The notes below the pieces were generated by a model. That model was not told the origin of the DNA. It searched no databases and was given only the letters and a program-made list of their open reading frames with translations. Both the position numbers and the translations under genes were made by a program. From the NCBI GenBank assembly GCA_963702195.1, contig OY969725.1, positions 62,001-126,000 of the forward strand: 64,000 bases of DNA, given 5' to 3'. The DNA comes from AC-56 sp963702195. Its GTDB lineage: Bacteria; Actinomycetota; Thermoleophilia; Solirubrobacterales; 70-9. Positions 23,788 through 33,343 of the stretch are shown piece after piece (position 1 is the first letter of the stretch; each line of letters opens with the position of its first letter).

Positions 23788-24851
23788 TGCGGCACCAGCG
23801 CCGGGTCGTCCTCGTGGGCGCGGAAGAACTCCACCATCGGCCCCACGTAGTCGCGAAAGTTGGGCGGGCGGAGGCCATGCGGAGTCAGGAGCTCGATCGC
23901 CCGCCGCGCGTCGAAGGCGACCGGGTGGTTCAGGTACACGACGGACTCGCGCGGAGTGCCGCCGAAGGCCGCCCGCACCGGCTCGAAGCGCAGGGATGCC
24001 TCGACCAGCTTCGGGGGGATGCGGAACCGAGGCGCCCGCCCGGCGTACTCGTTCGACAGCGCCTCGAACAGCTCATGGCTCAGCAGCGGCTCCGGGTCCG
24101 TGAGGTGAAGCGTCTCGCCCGCCGTCGCGGGGTCGAAGGCCGCGGCTGCGATGGCGGCGACGATGTAGTCCACAGGGACCACGTTGAAGAGCGCCTCCGA
24201 GCGGCCGAACTGCGGGACCGGCCGGCCCGACCGCTCCATGCGCGAGATCGTGCGAAGGATGTAGTAGGGGCCGTCGAACTTCTGGGTCTCGCCGGTGCCG
24301 GAGTCGCCGACGACGATCGCCGGCCGCAGGATGGTGGTGGGGACCCGATTCATGAGCTCGCGGACCCAGACCTCCGCCTGGAACTTCGTGGACTCGTAGT
24401 GGTTCTTGAAGCCCTGGCCCATAACGAGCTCGTGCTCGTAGACGATCCCGGTTCGCGTCCCCGCCACATAGGCGGTGCTCACGTAGGTCAGCCGCTCCAG
24501 GCCCTTCGCCGCTCCGCACAGGTCCAGCACGTTGCCGGTGCCGCCCACGTTGACCCTGGTCGCCACCGGCAGCGGCACCGCGAGGTTGTAGATCGCGGCG
24601 AGGTGAAACACGTGGCTCACCTCGGAGGCCAGCCGGTCGTACGCGGAGTCGTCCAGCCCGAGGTGGCGCTCGGCGATGTCGCCCTGAATCAGCTGGATCC
24701 GCTCCTCGCCGGCGGCCGCCTCGGAGGCGGCGTCCATCATGCGCGGCTCGACCAGGGCGGCAATGGCCAGCTCGGACCGGTCGGCGAGGAGCTTCGCGGC
24801 GAGCCGCTTGCCGATGAAGCCGGGATACCCGGTGAGCAGCGCGAGCGCCAT
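23784..24851 (-). CDS. Extended SDR, thioester-reductase-like protein
   Basis: The 355-residue protein begins LALLTGYPGFIGKRLAAKLLA, an NAD(P)-binding loop with GYPGFIG replacing GxxGxxG, and has HVFHLAAIYNLAVP, YVSTAYVAGTRTG and the catalytic NHYESTKFQAEVWV. It is a paralogue of the plus-strand gene at 21652, but with a conserved different C terminus (VVYLNHPVAFDARRAIELL) resembling the fatty-acyl reductase C region. Acyl-CoA or sterol-like substrates are plausible. It heads an SDR pair and lies 23 bases after a DUF1992 gene. Confidence 0.82.
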   Translation of the reverse strand: MALALLTGYPGFIGKRLAAKLLADRSELAIAALVEPRMMDAASEAAAGEERIQLIQGDIAERHLGLDDSAYDRLASEVSHVFHLAAIYNLAVPLPVATRVNVGGTGNVLDLCGAAKGLERLTYVSTAYVAGTRTGIVYEHELVMGQGFKNHYESTKFQAEVWVRELMNRVPTTILRPAIVVGDSGTGETQKFDGPYYILRTISRMERSGRPVPQFGRSEALFNVVPVDYIVAAIAAAAFDPATAGETLHLTDPEPLLSHELFEALSNEYAGRAPRFRIPPKLVEASLRFEPVRAAFGGTPRESVVYLNHPVAFDARRAIELLTPHGLRPPNFRDYVGPMVEFFRAHEDDPALVPQ

Positions 24852-24874
24852 TCGCCGCCCTCAGCCCGCCGCCG

Positions 24875-25240
24875 TCAAGCCGCTCGCCGCCTGCGGAGCG
24901 TCCGCACCGCGCGCGGGCCGGCCATCCCCGCCCGCCGCTCCATCATGATGGCGAGGCTCAGGTCGCTGTCCCGGCGCCGCCCGCGCAGCTCCGCGAGCGC
25001 ATCGGGGTCGCTTGTCTCGACGATCTGGCGATCGAGGCGGTAGACCTCGCGGCGGAGCTCGACCTCCGGCGGCGCGACGCCGGCGTTGCGAAGGATCTTG
25101 TACCCAAGGCGCAGGTGCGGGGGCACGTGGGAGAGGTCCTCGAACTGAAGTGGCCTCCCGCGGCCGGGCAGCGCGTCGAAGTCACCGCGCTCGATCGCGT
25201 CCTGGATCTTTGCCTCGGCGATCCGGGCGAAGATGCTCAT
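24875..25240 (-). CDS. DUF1992 (DnaJ-homologue C28-like) domain protein
   Basis: The 121-residue protein carries the DUF1992 core: AKIQDAIERGDFDALPGRGRPL, then LRLGYKILRNAGVAPPEVELRREVYRL. The domain occurs as a stand-alone bacterial protein and in eukaryotic DNAJC28; its role is unknown. A basic Arg-rich C terminus follows. It lies 25 bases after the FGE-fold gene and 23 before the SDR pair on the same strand. Confidence 0.85.
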   Translation of the reverse strand: MSIFARIAEAKIQDAIERGDFDALPGRGRPLQFEDLSHVPPHLRLGYKILRNAGVAPPEVELRREVYRLDRQIVETSDPDALAELRGRRRDSDLSLAIMMERRAGMAGPRAVRTLRRRRAA

Positions 25241-25265
25241 CGAGCCTCCCCCATGCTCTGGGAAG

Positions 25266-26516
25266 TTACCCGTCCACCTTCAGCTTGCCGACGGTGCCGA
25301 TGCGGAAGCCGAGCCACGGATAGGTCGTCTGGTAGAAGGGGTTGCGCTGCGGTTGGAGGCCGACCGCCGAGAGCCACAGCTGGTAGGCCGGCGCATTGGA
25401 GATCCCGCCGTGCAGCCGCCGCCAGACACGCCCCCCGCCGCTCCCGGCCGGCGGAGCCGTGATCGTGTCAGTCCACTCGACCGCGTTGCCGCCCTGGTCG
25501 AGCGTTCCCCACGGCGACGTGGTGCGCGTCTGCCCGACGGTGCTCACATTGCCCAGGTAGGCATCCCCATATGTCGTCGGGTCGATTCCGAAGGGGTTGA
25601 CACTCGAGCAGTCGCTCCGCGGCTGGACGGCCGCCGAACACCAGGTGGGCGCGTCCCCGCCCTGCGGGTGGTAGTTGGAGAGCGGCTGCGTTCCCGCGTT
25701 GGTCACATCCCCGGTACCGGGGTTGAGCGTCGCGGCGCTCGGCGCGGTCGCCGTGTCGTCTCCGAACACCCCGGCGTTGGTCGGGTACTTCCAGTAGGAG
25801 AACGTGCCGCCGCCGCTGGGGTCGTAGTACGCCGCCTTGATCCACTCGTTCTGGCTCGGGATGACGAATCCCGAGTGCCGGGTGCGGGTGGCCTGGCGCT
25901 GGTTCAGGTCGTACATCCCGGTGCGACTGTCTCGCCCCAGGCGCACCTTGTAGGTGATGTAGTCGAACCCGTTCTTCGTGCTCCTCTCCTTCGACAGGAG
26001 GCGCCCGTTCTGGAGCGAGTTCGCGAAGCGGGCCGATTGCACGAAGTCGGCGAAGTTGTACGGCTTGTCGTTCCAGTCCGGATGGGAGACCGAGTAGTGG
26101 TGGCCGCTGCGAGCGCTGGATGAGCGGTTGATCGAGCCGTACTTGGGCCAGCCCGCCGAGCCCTCGGTGGGCTGGTAGAGGCCGCGCTTGGCGTTCCCAT
26201 CCGGATCGACGGTGTTCAGGAGCTTGACCCACTGCTTGACGGTCACCTCGAGCTGGCCGATTCGGTACCGGTCGTCGACACCCCCGACGGTGATGCATCC
26301 CGACGGCGCTCCGTCGCAGGATTGGTAGATCGCGTCGGTGAAGGGGACGATGCCCACGGACGGGTTCCCGGCCGCACCGACGACGACGGTCTTGAGGTTG
26401 ACGGTCGCCCGCTTGGCCGCCGCGTGCCCGGCGGCAGGCGCGGAGAGGCCGACCGCGGCGCACGCGGAAAGCGCCAGCAACCCAAGCCGGGAAGAGCTAC
26501 GCAACGGTCGGGCCAT
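25266..26516 (-). CDS. Secreted formylglycine-generating-enzyme-fold (SUMF1) protein
   Basis: About 416 residues from ATG 26516. A signal peptide (RPLRSSSRLGLLALSACAAVGLSAP, cleavage near GHA) precedes an FGE-sulfatase domain: YRIGQLEVTVKQWVKLLN, HPDWNDKPYNFADFVQSARFANSL, SGFVIPSQNEWIKAAYY, GTLDQGGNAVEWTDT and YPWLGFRIG. The usual active-site RGGSxxC segment reads RRLHGGISNAPAYQLWLS with no cysteine, so it should not convert sulfatase cysteines; it may be a binding or structural relative. A TTG at 26525 is an alternative start. It is followed by the DUF1992 gene. Confidence 0.8.
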   Translation of the reverse strand: MARPLRSSSRLGLLALSACAAVGLSAPAAGHAAAKRATVNLKTVVVGAAGNPSVGIVPFTDAIYQSCDGAPSGCITVGGVDDRYRIGQLEVTVKQWVKLLNTVDPDGNAKRGLYQPTEGSAGWPKYGSINRSSSARSGHHYSVSHPDWNDKPYNFADFVQSARFANSLQNGRLLSKERSTKNGFDYITYKVRLGRDSRTGMYDLNQRQATRTRHSGFVIPSQNEWIKAAYYDPSGGGTFSYWKYPTNAGVFGDDTATAPSAATLNPGTGDVTNAGTQPLSNYHPQGGDAPTWCSAAVQPRSDCSSVNPFGIDPTTYGDAYLGNVSTVGQTRTTSPWGTLDQGGNAVEWTDTITAPPAGSGGGRVWRRLHGGISNAPAYQLWLSAVGLQPQRNPFYQTTYPWLGFRIGTVGKLKVDG

Positions 26517-26624
26517 GGCAACCAACCCTACGTCAACGCCGTGGCACCCGAGGCTGGCCTGCCAGGTCCCTGCGGCCAGGTCAGGCGGCCCCTCCCGCCG
26601 GCGCCCCGCGGACGTCGTTATGGC

Positions 26625-26740
26625 CGGTCGACCGCGCCGCGCTCCGCCTCGTCGCGGTCGGCGAAAGCGCCAGCAATCCCAGGCCCGGAAACACGCAACG
26701 CTGGGGCCAGACCCGACGTCAATGCGTGGCGCCGGACACG
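26625..26740. repeat. Degenerate copy of the 5' end of the FGE-fold gene
   Basis: The segment around 26662-26740 repeats, with substitutions and small indels, the sequence at about 26466-26555, which is the start of the FGE-fold gene and its leader. Shared blocks include GAAAGCGCCAGCAA, ACGCAACG and CGACGTCAA/ACGTCAACG. Similarity continues weakly back to about 26625. It occupies most of the 273-base gap upstream of that gene and looks like the decayed front of a tandem paralogue, with no open frame left. Confidence 0.6.
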
Positions 26741-26745
26741 CCGAA

Positions 26746-26768
26746 GGCCGGCCCGAGATGGGCCGGCC
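26746..26768. terminator. Hairpin downstream of a small secreted-protein gene
   Basis: GGCCGGCCC (26746-26754) pairs perfectly with GGGCCGGCC (26760-26768) around a GAGAT loop, just past the stop of the minus-strand gene ending at 26790. It is a strong stem but has only a weak T-rich tail. Confidence 0.6.
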
Positions 26769-26789
26769 CTCAGACGGGGTGTGGATGGG

Positions 26790-27170
26790 CTACTTCTGGG
26801 CCTTGACGACGGGGCTGATGTCGCCCCCGCACGTCTCGGTCTTCTTCACGCGGGCGTAGAACTTGCCGTGGCGCTGGCCGGTGTTGCCGGTCGACCACAT
26901 GTAGCCGTCACCGTTGGCCTGGGCCAGATCGCTGCCGATCTTCTGGTCGGCGCTCGGCTTGGGCGAGTCGCCCAGGAGCCTGTAGAGCGTGACCTTGCGG
27001 TTGGCGGCGCACTGGTGCTTGTCCCGGCTCTTCACGAAGCCGAAGAAGTCGCCTCCGGACTCGGCCTGGATGGTCACCTTGGTGGGCGTCAGGGACGCCG
27101 CGGAGGCACCGGTGGCCAGCACGCCGCTGACGGTGATGGCGGCGGCTGCGAGCAACATCTTGATCCTCAT
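26790..27170 (-). CDS. Small secreted Cys-pair beta-sandwich-like protein (paralogue A)
   Basis: The 126-residue product has a signal peptide (MRIKMLLAAAAITVSGVLA, cleavage near ASA) and a mature domain of about 100 residues. GGGAGGTC precedes ATG 27170. The pattern F-F-G-x-V-x-S with a cysteine, R-K-V-T-L-Y-R, K-I-G, then G-K-F-Y-A-R-V with a second cysteine is shared with the genes at 27359 and 45050. Alternating hydrophobic residues suggest a beta-sandwich closed by one disulfide. No enzyme motif is visible. Role outside the cell unknown. Confidence 0.75.
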   Translation of the reverse strand: MRIKMLLAAAAITVSGVLATGASAASLTPTKVTIQAESGGDFFGFVKSRDKHQCAANRKVTLYRLLGDSPKPSADQKIGSDLAQANGDGYMWSTGNTGQRHGKFYARVKKTETCGGDISPVVKAQK

Positions 27171-27358
27171 CTGATTGACCTCCCCCCGGGACCCCGGGGT
27201 GTCGATTGACGATGTGAGGAGGATCGGGCCTGCCGACTCCGCTGACCACAGGCCCCAGGGCGGGTTGACGCGCTCCCGGGGGTGGTTTCTCTCATCCCGA
27301 GGGGTGGTCCCCGAGGCCGCGGCGCACGTTCGTCCTCGTGCCGCCGGGCGGCGTGCGA

Positions 27359-27772
27359 TCAGCTCGAGATCTTGATCTTGCCCGAGGTGACGTCCTCGCA
27401 GACCTTCTTGCCGCTGTCGAAGTCCTTCTTTGAGACCTTCGCGTAGTACGACCCGTTCTTCAGCTTCCCCGAGATGTCGATCGAGAACTTGCCCTTGCCG
27501 TTGGTCTTGTCGCCGCCCAGCTTCTTCTTGTTGCCGTTGTGCTTGCGAAAGAGCTTGACCTGGCGCTTGCTGACGCACTTGCCCTTGGTCGAGTCGATCT
27601 GGCCCTTGAACTTGCCGCCCGAGGAGCCCGCCTTCAGCTTGAACTCCGTGAAGACGGTGGGGTACTTGGTTTTGGCCGCCCAGGCGGCGGTCGCGACAAC
27701 CGCGAGCAGGGCGACGGCCACGATCGCGGCGGTCAGCTTCGCGTAGGGGCAGCGGGAGTTCACGCGACCCAC
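27359..27772 (-). CDS. Small secreted Lys-rich beta-sandwich-like protein (paralogue B)
   Basis: The 137-residue protein starts at GTG 27772 (GTG 27763 also possible), 2 bases after the S10 peptidase stop. Its signal peptide is LTAAIVAVALLAVVATAAWA. The mature part is very Lys- and Gly-rich and repeats the family pattern: KFKGQIDSTKGKC, RQVKLFRKHNG, a charged turn, GSYYAKVSKKDF and a second Cys (VCEDVTSG). It resembles short Ig- or transthyretin-like domains. It may bind cell-wall or extracellular polymers; that is inference. The 188-base gap to paralogue A (27171-27358) shows no clear element. Confidence 0.72.
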   Translation of the reverse strand: MGRVNSRCPYAKLTAAIVAVALLAVVATAAWAAKTKYPTVFTEFKLKAGSSGGKFKGQIDSTKGKCVSKRQVKLFRKHNGNKKKLGGDKTNGKGKFSIDISGKLKNGSYYAKVSKKDFDSGKKVCEDVTSGKIKISS

Positions 27773-27773
27773 C

Positions 27774-29087
27774 CTAACGCCGCCCCGCGGCCGCCATGAA
27801 CTGCCTCAGCGCGTCGGCGATGCGCGGTTGGTCGCGGGGCGCGAGGTGCCCGGCGTCCAGCACGTTCAGGCTCGTCAGCCCGCCGCCCCTGCGCCTGTAG
27901 CCCAGGACGGAGCCGCCGACCTTCCACTGCTTGGTCTGGGCCCGGCGATAGCGCCCCGCCTGCCTCCAGCTCATCTTGGAGATCCATCTGCGGGCGCTCA
28001 GGAAGTTCGTGTCCTTGCCGTCGTTCAGTCCGCTGATCACCATCAAGGGGATGCCGCGGTCGAGGAGCTTCGCCACCGCCGGGGCGTAGTTGCGCATGAT
28101 GCCCCGCGCGTACTGCTTGTAGACGGGGTCGGAACTCAGGGCGAACTTCCCGTCCGGGCGGGCGTGGATCGCCCTCCGGACGTCGGGTCGATTCAGATAG
28201 GCCTCGATCGGCCCGTAGTCGATGTCGCCCTTCTGGGCGATGTTGGCGAGGTAGCGGCCGCTCCAGGCGGCGATCTTGTCCTGAATCGACTGGCAGATGG
28301 CCCCGGTGCGCAGCGAGTCGACGTTCTTCCGCAGCGCCGCGCGACAGCGGTCATAAACGCGGTCAAGCCGCCGCTTCTGCGCGCGGTCGATCAGACCATG
28401 CGTGAGCGCGTAGCGTGCCGTTCTTCCCACCTGCACGCCGGGGTCCACCCAGCCGGCGACCAGGACGACCCCACCCACGCGGATCCCTGGATGGGCCTTG
28501 AGCAGGCGCCGGGCGAGCAGCGGGACGTAGCTCCCGCCGTATGACTCGCCGGTGAGGAACAGCGGACTGTGTTCGAGCCCGTCGCGATGGACGACGTGCG
28601 CCACCGCGTTGGCCCACTGGCGCGTGCCCTGCCGAAGGTTCTGGGCGATCTGACCCTGAAACGGGAACGACATGCCGACACCGAGCGGCTGGTCGAAGAA
28701 GAGGTAGTTGGCGACGGAGGTCCAGGAGCCCGCATAAGAAGCGAGTGTTCCCGATGGGGTGACCGTGTACGGCCCGTTCTCCGACAGCGAGCCGTATAAG
28801 CTCGACGATCCCGGCCCGCCGTTGGTCCACAAAACGGTCGGTCGCGTCCGGTAGCCGGCGTCGCGGCCCGTCAGCCAGTAGAAGAGCCCCGGCCGGCCGG
28901 TACATGCGAGGTCAGCACAGGAGGTCCGCTGGGTCGACGCGTAGCCCGCGAACTCCGGCTGCGTCACCGGACCGAAGGTGGGGAGCTGGGTCACGCGGTC
29001 GGCGCCCGTCGCAACCGCGCCTTGCGCCGTGCCGGCGAGGGCCAGCGCGATCGTTGCGACCAATGCGACCAGGCTGGTTCTGCGCAT
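27774..29087 (-). CDS. Secreted serine carboxypeptidase (peptidase family S10)
   Basis: The 437-residue protein from ATG 29087 has a signal peptide (RRTSLVALVATIALALAGTAQG). S10 signatures are clear: WTNGGPGSSS (87-96, oxyanion region), LTGESYGGSYVP with nucleophile Ser182, a catalytic Asp near 356 in SGLNDGKDT and His414 in LDAGHLAPRDQP. It removes C-terminal residues from peptides outside the cell. S10 enzymes are uncommon in bacteria but known in actinobacteria. The downstream small secreted gene begins 2 bases after its stop, so the two may be coupled. Confidence 0.88.
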   Translation of the reverse strand: MRRTSLVALVATIALALAGTAQGAVATGADRVTQLPTFGPVTQPEFAGYASTQRTSCADLACTGRPGLFYWLTGRDAGYRTRPTVLWTNGGPGSSSLYGSLSENGPYTVTPSGTLASYAGSWTSVANYLFFDQPLGVGMSFPFQGQIAQNLRQGTRQWANAVAHVVHRDGLEHSPLFLTGESYGGSYVPLLARRLLKAHPGIRVGGVVLVAGWVDPGVQVGRTARYALTHGLIDRAQKRRLDRVYDRCRAALRKNVDSLRTGAICQSIQDKIAAWSGRYLANIAQKGDIDYGPIEAYLNRPDVRRAIHARPDGKFALSSDPVYKQYARGIMRNYAPAVAKLLDRGIPLMVISGLNDGKDTNFLSARRWISKMSWRQAGRYRRAQTKQWKVGGSVLGYRRRGGGLTSLNVLDAGHLAPRDQPRIADALRQFMAAAGRR

Positions 29088-29193
29088 CGTGATCAAGGCG
29101 GCGTCCCTGCGCGGTGAGGGCGGCGACGTTACCACGACATGTTCGGTTTCGGAAACCGGCCGAATGTGTCGGTGAGGGCCTTTAGCCCTGTAG

Positions 29194-29220
29194 CTGACAC
29201 GTACGGTTGGTCCGTGTCAG
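29194..29220. promoter_or_regulatory. Perfect inverted repeat in the 352-base gap upstream of the S10 gene
   Basis: CTGACACG at 29194-29201 and CGTGTCAG at 29213-29220 are perfect arms 11 bases apart. Immediately left, GAGGGC/GCCCT (about 29174-29190) makes a second small hairpin. The gap 29088-29439 also holds a gene remnant and a hairpin listed separately. The repeat could be an operator for the S10 gene or part of a dispersed palindromic element. Confidence 0.35.
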
Positions 29221-29272
29221 GTCGTCGCGATGGGCCATGGACGGGCCTCGCGGGCGCGCAGGGGCGCCACGC

Positions 29273-29398
29273 TTCGACTTCGGCGCGACCCCGTTCAACG
29301 GGTTCGGCTACTACAACCAGGTCATCAACGGCCGCCAGTACCTGCTCCAGCAGGAGTGGAGCAACCGCACCAACCGGTGCGTCCAGCGGGGCACCTGA
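29273..29398 (+). pseudogene. C-terminal remnant of a secreted-protein gene
   Basis: The last 41 codons before TGA 29396-29398 read as convincing protein: FDFGATPFNGFGYYNQV, then INGRQYLLQQEWSNRTNRC and a short tail. The aromatic- and Asn-rich composition resembles the C-terminal end of extracellular actinobacterial proteins. Nothing upstream in the frame looks coding and no start with a ribosome-binding site exists. A strong hairpin follows the stop at once, as expected at a true gene end. I read it as the 3' stub of a deleted gene; a genuine micro-ORF is less likely. Confidence 0.5.
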
Positions 29399-29432
29399 CC
29401 GGCCGGCCCCCATGGCGGGGCCCGCCGGCCGG
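29399..29432. terminator. GC-rich hairpin between convergent ends
   Basis: CCGGCCGGC at 29399-29407 pairs with GCCGGCCGG at 29424-29432, and CCCC/GGGG extends it inside. It lies directly after the gene remnant on the plus strand and just past the stop of the minus-strand tandem-domain gene. No T tract is present. Confidence 0.55.
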
Positions 29433-29439
29433 ATGACCG

Positions 29440-30099
29440 CTACGCCCGCTTGACGCGGAAGCCCTTGCTTCCGTCCTTCTTCAGGAAGGTGGCCGACTGG
29501 GGCTTCAGCTTCCAGCCGTTGGGCAGGTCGGCGTCGGGCCGCTTCAGGAACCTCGCGAACAGGTTGGTGGCCTGCTGGCAGGTGATCCGCTTCTTGTGGA
29601 TCACGGTGATCGTGTAGGGGCCCTTCGGCAGCTTCAGCTGGCCGATGTGGTCGTTGTGCTGCACCTGGAAGGTGCCTGGGCAGATCATCTCGCCCCGCCC
29701 GGGATGGCGGTCACCGCCTCCGCCTCCGCCGCCGCCACCGCTGACGCGCTTGACGTAGAACGCCTTCTGCGCCGTCTTCTCGAAGCCGGACTTCTGGACG
29801 TTGACCTTCCATCCGTTGGACAGCTTGCCGTCGAAGTCGTTGAGGAACTTCGTGAACAGATCGGACGCGCGCTGGCAGCTCAGCTTCTTCTGGTTCGCCA
29901 CGGTGATCGAGTAGCTCCCGGCCTTGAGCGACAGCTTGCCGACGTGATCGTCGTGGAGAACCCGGAACGTGTTCGGGCACTTCGTCTTCGCGGCTGCCGC
30001 GTCCGCGCGGCCGGCTGCGGCGAACATGACGATTGCGGCCCCGATGACCGCCAGGACGGCGAACAGCGCGCGGCGCGGCTGGATGGCGATGGTTTGCAC
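29440..30099 (-). CDS. Secreted tandem-domain protein of unknown function
   Basis: The 219-residue protein has a signal peptide (residues 1 to about 35) and two copies of one domain of about 78 residues, at 41-118 and 140-218, joined by a run of nine glycines. Each copy has C-P-x-T-F, H-x-D-H-x-G-x-L, a strand ending in ITV, a second cysteine 34 residues after the first (C41/C75 and C140/C174), a FxxFL helix and N-G-W-K. The pattern is clearly an internal duplication, with one likely disulfide per domain. I do not recognise the family. The basic mature protein could bind peptidoglycan or anionic polymer. Confidence 0.72.
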   Translation of the reverse strand: MQTIAIQPRRALFAVLAVIGAAIVMFAAAGRADAAAAKTKCPNTFRVLHDDHVGKLSLKAGSYSITVANQKKLSCQRASDLFTKFLNDFDGKLSNGWKVNVQKSGFEKTAQKAFYVKRVSGGGGGGGGGDRHPGRGEMICPGTFQVQHNDHIGQLKLPKGPYTITVIHKKRITCQQATNLFARFLKRPDADLPNGWKLKPQSATFLKKDGSKGFRVKRA

Positions 30100-30202
30100 T
30101 CCCTGCTCCTTTGCTTGATCGGACGGCGACGTCCCTTCCAGCCCGGCGGGGCTAGGAGGGTTTCGGAGAGGCTAGCGCCATCGCAGGCACTGGTTCCTGA
30201 GA

Positions 30203-30275
30203 TGGAGCTAGGGGGACTCGAACCCCCGACCTCCTGGGTGCGATCCAGGCGCTCTCCCAACTGAGCTATAGCCCC
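30203..30275 (-). tRNA. tRNA-Ala (anticodon CGC)
   Basis: The minus strand folds into a complete 73-base cloverleaf. The acceptor GGGGCTA pairs with TAGCTCC (one G-U), with discriminator A; the anticodon stem CCTGG/CCAGG encloses the loop ATCGCAC, giving anticodon CGC for GCG codons. The T arm has GGTTCGAGTCC. CCA is not encoded. Confidence 0.95.
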
Positions 30276-30398
30276 AGGGCGGAACGCGATGGTGCGTGCG
30301 TCCCGGGGGCAAGGATACCCGCAGATCTGCCGATCTAAGGTCTAGTCGATGACCGGCATGCCCCAGTCCCGACGCGGCACGATGCCGGCCCACCAGCC

Positions 30399-32271
<1,873 letters not shown>

Positions 32272-32273
<2 letters not shown>

Positions 32274-32295
32274 AACGCGCAGGGACCCGCGTTTC
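32272..32295 (+). terminator. Hairpin after the diguanylate cyclase gene
   Basis: GAAACGCG (32272-32279) and CGCGTTTC (32288-32295) form a perfect 8-base stem starting within the stop codon. A competing CGTTTCG/CGAAACG pairing follows. The short T run lies inside the stem, so efficiency is uncertain. Confidence 0.45.
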
Positions 32296-32401
32296 GGCGG
32301 CGAAACGTAGGCCCGATGAGGGACGCCTTGGGCGCCGGCGACCACGCAGGGGAGGATGCTCGCACGCCTGAGTCGGCCCGTTACTCTTTTGGGTCCAGGC
32401 T

Positions 32402-33343
32402 ATGGGCATCCTCGACGACGCGATTCGCGAGCACCTAGAGCTCATCCGGAGCAAGGGCGCCACCGACTCCGAGGTGCAGCGCCTCGAGGACGAGGCGTTC
32501 GGTCCTCCCACGCGCCCGGACGAGGCGGATTTTCCCGAGTCCGAGGAGGCGACCGCGGCGTCCGCGAACGGCGTTGCGACCGAAGCGCCCTCCGAGGCGC
32601 ACGAGCTCGAGGACCCCGCCGTGCACGAGGACGCCACGACCCTCATGCAGTCGAGCGAGGCCGCCGAGGAGCCCGGGGACGCCGGCGAGCCAGGCACGGG
32701 GCTCGAGGAGCCCACGGGCGCCCACATCGCGGCGGACCGCGAGTCCGAGGAGATGCCGACCGAGGACGAGGAGGACTCCGTCGCCGAGGTCGAGCACCCC
32801 GAGCCGGCCGCCGAGGAGCACCCGATCGTGGAGGAGCCGGTTCCCGAGAGTCACGAGGAGCCGTCAGGGGAGCCCCCTGCGCCGGCTGAGGAGGACGCCG
32901 CGCTCTACGACCAGTCGAGCGACGACCTCGACCTCGACCTCGGCCTGCAGCTGGACGACGAGCCCGCGCCCCCGGAGCCGCCCTCCGACGAGCATCCGGC
33001 GGTCGAGCCCGAGGGGACGACGCCGCTTGAGCCTCCGATCGAGTCACTCGACACCGTCGAGCACGCCTTCCATGAGGAGATCGTCGACGACGAGGACGCG
33101 CACGACGAGGCTGCGCCGTCCGAGGAATATGCGGTCGAGGAGGCTCCCGCCCCGCCGCAGCAAGACGAGCACGCTCCGGAGCATGCGGAGGACCAGGCCC
33201 CGGAGCATGCGGACGAGCGCGTCGAGGGGGACGAGGAGGACGGCGAGGACGTGCTCGCCGACACGCCGGAGTTCCTCAAGGACGCTCCCGAGGACGACGA
33301 GCTCTGGTTCGAGCAGGGCGAACCGAAGGACTTCGACTTCTAG
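32402..33343 (+). CDS. Highly acidic, probably disordered protein of unknown function
   Basis: The 313-residue protein has about 107 Asp/Glu and only about nine Lys/Arg, and is rich in Pro, Ala and His. Two ordered-looking ends frame a long low-complexity middle: the N terminus GILDDAIREHLELIRSKGA with EVQRLEDEAFGPP forms a helix, and the C terminus is VLADTPEFLKDAPEDDELWF followed by EQGEPKDFDF. The middle contains imperfect APEHAED/QAPEHAD repeats. No signal peptide or membrane segment. Conserved-looking ends suggest two short interaction motifs on a flexible acidic tether. It meets glutamate dehydrogenase end to end. Confidence 0.75.
   Translation: MGILDDAIREHLELIRSKGATDSEVQRLEDEAFGPPTRPDEADFPESEEATAASANGVATEAPSEAHELEDPAVHEDATTLMQSSEAAEEPGDAGEPGTGLEEPTGAHIAADRESEEMPTEDEEDSVAEVEHPEPAAEEHPIVEEPVPESHEEPSGEPPAPAEEDAALYDQSSDDLDLDLGLQLDDEPAPPEPPSDEHPAVEPEGTTPLEPPIESLDTVEHAFHEEIVDDEDAHDEAAPSEEYAVEEAPAPPQQDEHAPEHAEDQAPEHADERVEGDEEDGEDVLADTPEFLKDAPEDDELWFEQGEPKDFDF

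Noticed and set aside
29713..29740. Short tandem repeat as CRISPR or microsatellite
   Set aside because: It is the codon run for the nine-glycine linker of the tandem-domain protein, not an array.
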